Shown: piece by piece, positions 1 through 5,663 of the stretch
Numbering within the stretch: the stretch's first letter is position 1
Layout of the letters: each line of letters begins with the position of its first letter
NCBI GenBank assembly: GCA_027317105.1
Contig: DAHVFH010000183.1
Span: 1-23,210 of the forward strand
Length of the DNA stretch: 23,210 bases
Direction: 5' to 3'
From: Cytophagales bacterium
GTDB lineage: Bacteria > Bacteroidota > Bacteroidia > Cytophagales > Cyclobacteriaceae
Translations under genes and position numbers: made by a program
Notes under the pieces: generated by a model
What the model was told of the DNA's origin: nothing
The model's database searches: none
What the model saw: only the letters and a program-made list of their open reading frames with translations

Positions 1-140
1 AATGGGTCAACCGATCTCGATACATTTTATCCCTTCAAATCTAGTGGTCAGTTTGCTGCGGAAAACGGTGGTCAGCTTCCCGCGGAATCAGGTGGTCAAT
101 TTGCAACGGAAAAGAGTGGTCACTTTGTGCGGAATCTCCA
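1..140 (+). mobile_element. Right end of a probable IS21-family insertion element (partial)
   Basis: The segment carries four copies of a 24-bp unit in exact register, each opening with GTGGTCA (at 44, 68, 92 and 116) and containing CGGAA in its second half. IS21-family elements are known to carry several repeated transposase-binding sites at their ends and to terminate in CA. From memory, Bacteroidota IS21-like elements show TGGTCA repeats just downstream of istB. The last unit runs to a CA dinucleotide at 139-140, and native D-lactate dehydrogenase sequence resumes immediately after it, which fixes the likely element boundary. The transposase genes would lie left of the window; bases 1-43 show no recognisable istB sequence. 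Assignment to IS21 is inference from repeat form and boundary; the repeats themselves are plain in the sequence. Confidence 0.6.
44..139 (+). repeat. Four tandem imperfect 24-bp repeats
   Basis: Units start at 44, 68, 92 and 116, with a period of exactly 24 bp. Each begins GTGGTCA, followed by a T-rich stretch, then CGGAA and a variable tail. Because 24 is a multiple of three, all frames stay in phase; frame 1 reads (S/G)GQF- or (S/G)GHF-like octapeptides and frame 2 reads VVSLLRKT-like octapeptides. They are most simply the terminal binding sites of the adjacent insertion element rather than coding repeats. Confidence 0.9.
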
Positions 141-360
141 CGAACAGGAGGAAAAGCTTTTCTTTCGCGATTTATCCACGAGCATTATTGAAGACGACAC
201 GATTCAACGATTGATGAGTTTCCCCAATGTGTTGGTCACCGCCCATCAGGCTTTCTTTACGGCTGAAGCCATGCACCAAATTGCTGTAGTGACGCTCAAT
301 AATGTTAATGATTTATTTAACGGAAAAGAGCCGTTAAACAAAGTTTCCTTGTTAAATTGA
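141..360 (+). pseudogene. ldhA: D-lactate dehydrogenase, 3' fragment truncated by insertion
   Basis: About 73 codons encode the C-terminal end of a D-2-hydroxyacid dehydrogenase of the LdhA type. The recognisable block starts at EQEEKLFFRDLS and continues through IIEDDTIQRL, FPNVLVTAHQAFFT and IAVVTLNNVNDL to a normal stop at 358-360. In intact LdhA the block after FPNVL(I/V)T(G/A)HQAF holds the active-site histidine region and the final helices of the catalytic domain; the NAD-binding domain should precede it. Here everything upstream is replaced by insertion-element repeats. The codon at 139-141 is CAC, where the family usually has Tyr (TAC), as expected if an element ending in CA joined in the middle of that codon. 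A GTG at 127 could start a 77-aa product, but it could not be a functional enzyme. Confidence 0.8.
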
Positions 361-398
361 TCCTCCATATCATTACCAACAACTAAAATCAAATTAAC

Positions 399-1142
399 AT
401 GCCCTGGGGAAAATCATCTAACGGCAAATGTGTTTTTTGCGAAAAATCATTTACCAAAACAAGTCTGACACGCCATCTCAATTCGCACTTGACTGAAAAA
501 GCAGTAGCAAATAAACCCGGGAAGTCTTTTCATCTGAAAATAGAGACCAACCCGCGCTGGGGCAGTACGCCCTACTTCCTTCACTTATGGGTGAATGGCA
601 ATACCACAATGGAAAAAATAGATTCTTTGTTGCGCCAAATATGGTTGGAATGCTGCGGACACCTTAGTGCGTTTAGGCTTCCCCGAAACAAGCGCCCAAG
701 CATAAACAATTTGTTCAGTAACACGTCCCTAGCCAATTATGCTTTGCGGATGGAATACGATAACGGTGAAATACCCATGAACAAAAAAGCCAAAGACATA
801 TTCAAAAAAGATTTGAAGTTGGAATATCAATATGATTTCGGAAGCACAACTGAACTACTGGTATCCGTGATAGAAGAATTTGGCATGGAAGCGGACGAGC
901 CCCTTGTGCTACTTTCTCGAAACGAAAGACCGGGTTGGATGTGTGAGCTGTGTGGCGAAAACCAAGCGACACAATTATGCACAGTTTGCACAGAGGATAC
1001 TTTGTTTTGCACCGCTTGTGCCGAGAAGCATGCTAAAACCTGTTCTGATTTTGCCGACTATGCTGCAACGCCCGTGGTGAACTCTCCGCGCATGGGCGTG
1101 TGCGCCTATGTGGGTGGCAGAATTGATAAAGAAAGAGACTAG
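399..1142 (+). CDS. pRiA4b ORF-3-like protein with N- and C-terminal zinc modules
   Basis: This 247-aa soluble protein has three parts. Residues 11-30 form a C2H2-type finger (C11, C14, H26, H30). Residues about 45-175 match the plasmid pRiA4b ORF-3-like family: KIETNPRWG, LHLWVNGNTTMEKIDSLLRQIW and the hallmark YDFGSTTEL near 145. Residues 182-215 form a second cysteine-rich cluster (C182, C185, C194, C197, C204, C207, H211, C215), resembling a B-box or MYND-like zinc module. The family is often found on mobile elements, sometimes labelled an IS1096 passenger protein, but its biochemical role is not established. The gene starts 38 bp after the ldhA fragment and close to an insertion element, so it may be accessory. 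Two zinc modules suggest nucleic-acid or protein binding, which is inference. Confidence 0.75.
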   Translation: MPWGKSSNGKCVFCEKSFTKTSLTRHLNSHLTEKAVANKPGKSFHLKIETNPRWGSTPYFLHLWVNGNTTMEKIDSLLRQIWLECCGHLSAFRLPRNKRPSINNLFSNTSLANYALRMEYDNGEIPMNKKAKDIFKKDLKLEYQYDFGSTTELLVSVIEEFGMEADEPLVLLSRNERPGWMCELCGENQATQLCTVCTEDTLFCTACAEKHAKTCSDFADYAATPVVNSPRMGVCAYVGGRIDKERD

Positions 1143-1197
1143 GGGCTAAGCTTGATGCTCGGATGATCTCAATACCTAATACCAAGTAATCAAAACA

Positions 1198-1267
1198 AGT
1201 GACAGGCATCCGGATCAAGTATCCAGAATCTGCCAACCTACAACAAGAATCCCAGTGACAAGCATCC
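1198..1267. repeat. Decayed short intergenic repeat
   Basis: The spacer between the converging genes at 399-1142 and 1274-1969 contains AGTGACAGGCATCC at 1198-1211 and AGTGACAAGCATCC at 1254-1267. These match at 13 of 14 bases and lie 56 bp apart. Related pieces such as CAAGTATCCAG lie between them. This looks like a worn short-motif array of a kind often seen between Bacteroidota genes. No good stem-loop terminator is visible here. Confidence 0.45.
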
Positions 1268-1273
1268 AGCCAT

Positions 1274-1969
1274 CTACCTCAGCAACTTCTGAACACCTTC
1301 ATCCGGCTCAAGATTATCCATTTGAGCAAGAATCTGAGGATACCTTTTGTTGAGATAAGGCGAAGGTGGGCGGACTCTAATTTTCTTTGGATTAGGTAGA
1401 CAGGCGGCTATCATAGCCGCTTCCGTTCTATAGAGTTTTTTTGCTGATTTATGAAAATACTTTCTGGAGGCTGCCTCGACCCCAAAAATCCCTGGCCCCG
1501 TCTCGATCACGTTGAGGTACATTTCTAAAATTCTTTTCTTTCCCCAAATTAACTCAATCATAAAGGTGGTGTACGCCTCCAACCCTTTTCTGATCCAACT
1601 CCGGCCTTGCCATAAGAACACATTTTTGGCCACCTGTTGACTTATTGTGGACGCACCCCGGACTTGCTTTCGTCTTTTATTTTTCTCTTTTAAAGCATCC
1701 TTAATGCTGGTGAGATCAAACCCATTGTGTTCCGGAAACAATTGATCTTCGGAAGCCATGACGGCCAGCCGAATATTGGGCGACATCTGGTTAAGGTCAA
1801 CGTAATCCCTTTTCAGGCCATAGCCGTGAGCCCAGTTAGAAAGCTGGGTGATAGTGATGGGCGGATCAACCCATTTTAAAAGAAAGATGTAAACGAATTG
1901 GGCAAGGATTAAAATAACAAGTAGCTTCCTGATTTTCCTCAACCAATTTTTGAGTGATGTTGAAGTCAT
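1274..1969 (-). CDS. mtgA: Monofunctional biosynthetic peptidoglycan transglycosylase
   Basis: This 231-aa family GT51 glycosyltransferase polymerises lipid II into glycan strands at the periplasmic face of the inner membrane. A single N-terminal membrane helix (about residues 15-32) anchors it. The diagnostic motifs are in order: SEDQLFPEHNGFD with the catalytic Glu at residue 74, RGASTISQQVAKN, KKRILEMYLN with the second conserved Glu, and the tail motif EAAMIAACLPNPKK. No transpeptidase domain follows, and the length is normal for MtgA rather than a bifunctional penicillin-binding protein. It is the last gene of a minus-strand group with the OmpA-like lipoprotein and the small PLDc_N protein, 29 bp downstream of the latter, so all three may share a transcript and a cell-envelope theme. 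Confidence 0.93.
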   Translation of the reverse strand: MTSTSLKNWLRKIRKLLVILILAQFVYIFLLKWVDPPITITQLSNWAHGYGLKRDYVDLNQMSPNIRLAVMASEDQLFPEHNGFDLTSIKDALKEKNKRRKQVRGASTISQQVAKNVFLWQGRSWIRKGLEAYTTFMIELIWGKKRILEMYLNVIETGPGIFGVEAASRKYFHKSAKKLYRTEAAMIAACLPNPKKIRVRPPSPYLNKRYPQILAQMDNLEPDEGVQKLLR

Positions 1970-1998
1970 GGAAAAAACTATAACAGTTTTATTCTAAG

Positions 1999-2163
1999 TT
2001 ACTTTTTTCCCATCACGTAATAAAAAACAGGGCCCAGCAGGGGAAGGAAGACCACTGCAATAATCCATAGGATCTTTTTCTCGGTGTCTTTATTGCTTTT
2101 AAGGATATCTAAAATAACAATGATATCGATAACTAAAACCAATAAGGATAAAAGCCTACCCAT
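1999..2163 (-). CDS. Small PLDc_N-type membrane protein (54 aa)
   Basis: A short gene starts at ATG 2163-2161 and stops at 2001-1999. It encodes 54 residues with two hydrophobic segments: an N-terminal one beginning MGRLLSLLVLVIDIIVIL and a second reading LWIIAVVFLPLLGPVFYYV, separated by a charged KSNKDTEKK loop. The pattern W-I-(hydrophobic)-FLPLLGP-(hydrophobic)-YY is the signature of the phospholipase D-nuclease N-terminal (PLDc_N) membrane domain, which also occurs alone in small proteins of Bacteroidota and other bacteria. Its function alone is unknown. It sits 11 bp after the OmpA-like gene and 29 bp before mtgA on the same strand, consistent with an operon. Confidence 0.8.
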   Translation of the reverse strand: MGRLLSLLVLVIDIIVILDILKSNKDTEKKILWIIAVVFLPLLGPVFYYVMGKK

Positions 2164-2174
2164 GAGGACTAAAT

Positions 2175-3122
2175 CTAATTTGCATCTAAGATTTTAAACA
2201 ACTCATCCAGGTTCGGTGTCACAATGATTTCAGTCCTGCGGTTCTTTTGTTTGTTTTGTGCATTGTCGTTAGCGGCAATTGGCGAATACTCCCCTTTTCC
2301 CGCGGCCGTAATCTGATTGGGCGACATGCCGCCTTTAATCAAAATTTTTGAAATGGATGTAGCACGCAATACACTAAGATCCCAATTGTCTTCCATGTAT
2401 TTTGATTTTTGTGAAATGGGCACATTGTCGGTGTGGCCTTCAATCATTACATGAATGTCTTGCTGATCTTTCAGTGCTTTGGCTAATTGTTGCAACGCAC
2501 CTACCCCCTTTTTATCCACCACAATGCTTCCCGATCCAAACAATAATTGCTCCGCTAGCGAAACGTATACTTTTCCGTTCTTCACTTTCACCGTTAAATC
2601 ATTTTCTTTAAAGTTCAATAACGCATTGGTGATCTTATTTTTTAAATCCTGTACGGCTTTATCCTTATTGGCAAGCACCTGCTCAAGTTCATTTACTTTT
2701 TTCTCGCGTTCGGCAAGGCTATTGCTGAGGGAGTCATTGGCTTTTCTGATTTTTTCAAGATTATCCTGTATGGCCAGCAGTTGGTCACGTTGTTGGGCTA
2801 GAACCTGACCTTGTTTCCCGCTTTTATTGAGCGACATCTTATAATTGGCATCCAGCTTCTCATATTCATCGTTGAGGTCAGCCAATTTTTTTGTGCCCAC
2901 TTTCAGGTTCTGACTTAATTCAATAGAATCTTGTTTTAATTTTTTAAGTGATTCAGTCAGTCGGGCTAGGGAGGCATTGGCATCATTCAGTTTTTTTGAT
3001 TTATCCGACAACTCGCCTTCGGCCTTTACCTTTAGGGCAAGCATATCATCAAATTTTTTCTTACTGACAATGCAGGAAGAAAGAAGAAAACAGATGGGAA
3101 AAAGAATCAATAGAGCTTTCAT
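2175..3122 (-). CDS. OmpA-family lipoprotein with coiled coil and peptidoglycan-binding domain
   Basis: This 315-aa protein begins with a lipoprotein signal (FPICFLLSSC, Cys at residue 17), so it should be lipid-anchored, probably in the outer membrane. Residues about 25-170 are a long Lys/Glu/Leu-rich coiled coil. Residues about 195-310 form an OmpA-like domain: EGHTDNVPI, LSVLRATSI, ITAAGKGEYSPIAAND and NRRTEIIV, including the conserved Asp and Arg positions that bind the peptidoglycan stem peptide. The architecture suggests an elongated tether between outer membrane and cell wall. The neighbouring mtgA, downstream on the same strand, fits a cell-wall role. No beta barrel is present. There is no close match to the -7 consensus upstream; GATATTTG, one base off, lies near 3142-3149 on the coding strand. 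Confidence 0.9.
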   Translation of the reverse strand: MKALLILFPICFLLSSCIVSKKKFDDMLALKVKAEGELSDKSKKLNDANASLARLTESLKKLKQDSIELSQNLKVGTKKLADLNDEYEKLDANYKMSLNKSGKQGQVLAQQRDQLLAIQDNLEKIRKANDSLSNSLAEREKKVNELEQVLANKDKAVQDLKNKITNALLNFKENDLTVKVKNGKVYVSLAEQLLFGSGSIVVDKKGVGALQQLAKALKDQQDIHVMIEGHTDNVPISQKSKYMEDNWDLSVLRATSISKILIKGGMSPNQITAAGKGEYSPIAANDNAQNKQKNRRTEIIVTPNLDELFKILDAN

Positions 3123-3193
3123 CGTTTAAAAAATTATGAAACAAATATCTAAAATTAAATACTACTTTACATGAGAATTAAAATTTCAAGGTT

Positions 3194-4051
3194 ATGGAAG
3201 GAATGCTAAAACCCGGATCGTTTAAAGACAAAACAATAATCATCACCGGAGGCGGCACAGGGCTTGGACGCTCAATGGGAAAATATTTGCTCGAATTAGG
3301 CGCTAATCTTGTAATCACCAGTCGCAAGAAGGAAGTCCTTGATAAGGCGGCTGCGGAAATGGAGCAGGAAACTGGCGGAAAAGTGCTAGCCGTAGCCTGC
3401 GATGTGCGGAAGTATGAAGAAATCCAAAATGTAATCAAAGAGACGGAAACCCGTTTTGGAAAGGTGGATGCCGTGCTTAATAATGCAGCTGGAAATTTTA
3501 TCAGCCCGACTGAGCGGCTTTCGCACCGCGCCTTTGATATTATTGTTGACATCGTGTTAAAAGGAACCTATTACACCACTTTGGCTGCCGGCAAAAACTG
3601 GATTGCCAAAAAGCAGCCCGGCATTTTTTTGAACATTGTTACCACTTATGCGTGGACGGGCTCCGGCTATGTCGTTCCGTCTGCCTGTGCAAAAGCCGGT
3701 GTGCTTTCTCTCACGCGTTCGTTAGCCGTGGAATGGGCAAAGTACAACATCCGCAGCAACGCCATCGCCCCGGGACCTTTCCCAACCGAAGGAGCATGGA
3801 GCCGCTTGCTTCCCGGTGACTTGGTGAAAAAATTCGACCCCGCTCAACGGATTCCACTTAAGCGTGTTGGGGAACATCAGGAATTGGCCAATTTGGCGGC
3901 TTACCTATTGTCAGAGTATTCGGCTTATATCAATGGTGAAGTGATCACGATTGATGGTGGTGAATGGCTGAGGAACGGTGGCGAATTTAGTCACCTTGAA
4001 ATGATCCCCAACGAAATGTGGGATATGATGGAAAAAACCCGCGGGAAGTAG
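3194..4051 (+). CDS. 2,4-dienoyl-CoA reductase-like short-chain dehydrogenase
   Basis: This 285-aa protein has the classical SDR fold. The cofactor motif TGGGTGLG is at residues 18-25, NNAAG is near 95-99, and the segment GYVVPSACAKAGVLSLTRSL begins near residue 158. That segment resembles mammalian mitochondrial 2,4-dienoyl-CoA reductase: instead of the usual SDR Tyr-x3-Lys it has Ser-Ala-x-Ala-Lys, and the later FNGE/INGEVITIDGGEWL and SGEF-like tail also match. Such enzymes use NADPH to reduce 2,4-dienoyl-CoA esters during beta-oxidation of unsaturated fatty acids. The gene stands alone on the plus strand, divergent from the OmpA-like gene. ATG 3194 was kept; ATG 3203, preceded by GGAAGG, is also possible and would remove three residues. 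Confidence 0.82.
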   Translation: MEGMLKPGSFKDKTIIITGGGTGLGRSMGKYLLELGANLVITSRKKEVLDKAAAEMEQETGGKVLAVACDVRKYEEIQNVIKETETRFGKVDAVLNNAAGNFISPTERLSHRAFDIIVDIVLKGTYYTTLAAGKNWIAKKQPGIFLNIVTTYAWTGSGYVVPSACAKAGVLSLTRSLAVEWAKYNIRSNAIAPGPFPTEGAWSRLLPGDLVKKFDPAQRIPLKRVGEHQELANLAAYLLSEYSAYINGEVITIDGGEWLRNGGEFSHLEMIPNEMWDMMEKTRGK

Positions 4052-4148
4052 TGGGTTGCTGTGTCATGAAAAAATGACGATTCCAATCAAACCTTTCTAC
4101 GCCAACTTACTCTAAATGATTTTTTTAGCATCCTAAAAGTATGCAGCC

Positions 4149-4766
4149 TTGGTAAATAAGATCTTTTGTTTTCTCTGTTCAGCACTATTCTTCCTGTCTT
4201 TGGTGGCCACAGGGCAAGCCAATTGCATCTTGCGAAAAGATCAGGACAGCATAAAGGTTTATAATTGTCACACCGACTCCTCGAAGTTCAAATCGATTTC
4301 AGCCGAGTTTAACCTTCACACCTCGTTGCAACAACTTCAGGATTTTATGCTTGATTTCCCACATTATACAACATGGCAATACAATACCACCGAATCGCGC
4401 GTCCTCACCAAGATAAATGACAGTGAATTCATCTATTATACTAAAATCGAAGCCCCTTGGCCAGTGACCGACCGAGACATGGTGGTCCACCTAACCATAA
4501 AACGAACCCCCAACCAATTGGTAATTAGGGCCAACAGCATAACGGGAATGATCCCTTTACAAGCGAATTATATTCGCGTTCCTTCATCGCATTCGCAATG
4601 GATCATTTCAAAAAGGAGCAGCAAAAATCTTCAGGTAATGTACCAAATGCAAATAGATCCGGGTGGGTACATTCCGGTTTGGTTGGTCAACTGGGTTTGT
4701 GCGCAAGGGCCCTATCAGTCATTTAAAAAGCTGAAGGAACAACTTGAGGTTAGGCGGAGGAACTGA
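4149..4766 (+). CDS. Secreted START-domain (SRPBCC) lipid-binding-like protein
   Basis: This 205-aa protein has an N-terminal signal peptide (NKIFCFLCSALFFLSLVA, likely cleaved after GQA). The mature part looks like a START domain: residues about 50-195 contain DFPHYTTWQYNTTESRVL, FIYYTKIEAPWPVTDRDMV and a C-terminal helix PYQSFKKLKEQL. The PWPVxDRD motif is characteristic of START proteins, which bind lipids or other hydrophobic ligands. The substrate here is unknown. The only plausible start is TTG 4149: an in-frame stop lies at 4134-4136, and the next Met is inside the domain. The gene converges on gmhA with 8 bp between the stops. Confidence 0.72.
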   Translation: MVNKIFCFLCSALFFLSLVATGQANCILRKDQDSIKVYNCHTDSSKFKSISAEFNLHTSLQQLQDFMLDFPHYTTWQYNTTESRVLTKINDSEFIYYTKIEAPWPVTDRDMVVHLTIKRTPNQLVIRANSITGMIPLQANYIRVPSSHSQWIISKRSSKNLQVMYQMQIDPGGYIPVWLVNWVCAQGPYQSFKKLKEQLEVRRRN

Positions 4767-4774
4767 TTTCGAGA

Positions 4775-5356
4775 TTATCCTAGCACTTGCTTCTCAATCA
4801 GCAACATGAGGATATGAATGATCTTGATGTGCACTTCCTGAATACGATCGGCATAACCATGATGGGCTACGCGCAATTCTACATCTGCCAGAGGAGCCAG
4901 CTTGCCGCCATCTTTGCCGGAAAGGATAATCACCTTCATTCCCTTTTCTTTGGCTGCCGCAGCCGCGCGGATGATATTCATAGAATTTCCGCTGGTGCTT
5001 AAGCCCAGCAGCACATCACCGGAATTGCCTAGCGCTTCAATGTAGCGTGAGAAAATAAATTCGTAACCGAAATCATTGCTCACACAAGAAATGTGGCTTG
5101 GATCCGAAACGCACAGGGCTGGAATTGCCCTTCGGTTCTCACGATACCGACCGGTAAGCTCTTCGGCAAAATGCATAGCATCGCAATGCGAGCCACCGTT
5201 GCCACAGGAGATAACCTTTCCCCCATTATTAATTGAATAGGCTATTACTTTTGCGGCCTGCTCAATCAACACCAGGTTGTGCTGATTGTTCATGAATTTC
5301 TCTAAAACCTGAGCGGCCTGCTTAAGTTCAGAGGCTATTGCTTCCTGAAAATCCAT
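4775..5356 (-). CDS. gmhA: D-sedoheptulose 7-phosphate isomerase
   Basis: This 193-aa SIS-domain enzyme converts sedoheptulose 7-phosphate to D-glycero-D-manno-heptose 7-phosphate, the first step toward ADP- or GDP-heptose for surface glycans. The phosphosugar-binding motifs are SCGNGGSHCDAMHFAEEL, TGRYRENR, ISCVSNDFGYEFIFSRY, STSGN and the C-terminal YADRIQEVHIKIIHIL. The conserved Glu/His pair expected in the active site (Glu of AEEL and His of QEVHIK) is present. The length equals the E. coli enzyme, and by recollection the similarity to it is very high. It lies 6 bp after a small membrane gene and downstream of an MsbA-like exporter and a Wzi-like barrel. This supports heptose use in an exported polysaccharide or lipid-linked glycan. 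The other heptose genes (hldE, gmhB) are not in the window. Confidence 0.95.
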   Translation of the reverse strand: MDFQEAIASELKQAAQVLEKFMNNQHNLVLIEQAAKVIAYSINNGGKVISCGNGGSHCDAMHFAEELTGRYRENRRAIPALCVSDPSHISCVSNDFGYEFIFSRYIEALGNSGDVLLGLSTSGNSMNIIRAAAAAKEKGMKVIILSGKDGGKLAPLADVELRVAHHGYADRIQEVHIKIIHILMLLIEKQVLG

Positions 5357-5362
5357 GGTATT

Positions 5363-5572
5363 TTAATTCGGCTCATTTGACTCGCTCTTAACCCAAAAAA
5401 ATTCGATAATAAACAATACCAAGCCTAAAAGTGCACCATATTTAAACAAATGGACTTTATTTAGCAGGGTATAAATGTAGCCATCTTTATATTCAACGAC
5501 CAAGGTAAAAACAAACGCTAAAAGTTGGTAGACTCCGAAAAGGGATAGAAAGACAATCCTGCGAGTATTCAT
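5363..5572 (-). CDS. Small two-helix membrane protein, unknown function
   Basis: This 69-aa protein has two predicted membrane helices: VFLSLFGVYQLLAFVFTLVV near residues 7-26 and GALLGLVLFIIEFFWV near 46-61. A polar loop containing YKDGYIYTLLNKVHLFKY separates them. I do not recognise a family. Its reality is supported by its position 6 bp ahead of gmhA on the same strand and by a good promoter-like pair just upstream (5592-5620). It may be a lineage-specific gene co-transcribed with gmhA. Confidence 0.6.
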   Translation of the reverse strand: MNTRRIVFLSLFGVYQLLAFVFTLVVEYKDGYIYTLLNKVHLFKYGALLGLVLFIIEFFWVKSESNEPN

Positions 5573-5591
5573 GAAATGTTATTTAAGCCTA

Positions 5592-5620
5592 CAAATTTAG
5601 GCTATTTGAAATTACACAAA
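5592..5620 (-). promoter_or_regulatory. Bacteroidota-type promoter for the small membrane gene and gmhA
   Basis: On the minus strand TTTG at 5620-5617 and TAAATTTG at 5599-5592 are separated by 17 bp. They match the Bacteroidota sigma consensus of a -33 TTTG and a -7 TAnnTTTG. Transcription would begin about 14 bases before the ATG at 5572. This would let gmhA be expressed independently of the exporter upstream. Confidence 0.55.
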
Positions 5621-5663
5621 AATGCAATCGCTACCAAAATCTTGCATGGCAATAAAGCTACAA

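Noticed and set aside
44..139. Short regular repeats as a CRISPR array
   Set aside because: The units are directly adjacent with no spacers, and 24-bp similarity extends over the whole period. They fit element-end binding sites better.
172..180. TTATCCACG resembling a DnaA box
   Set aside because: It is a single copy inside the ldhA remnant coding for the conserved LST residues, far from dnaA.
3178..3552. 124-aa minus-strand frame
   Set aside because: It lies wholly antisense to the dienoyl-CoA reductase-like gene, with a Ser/Thr-rich low-complexity product typical of a shadow frame.
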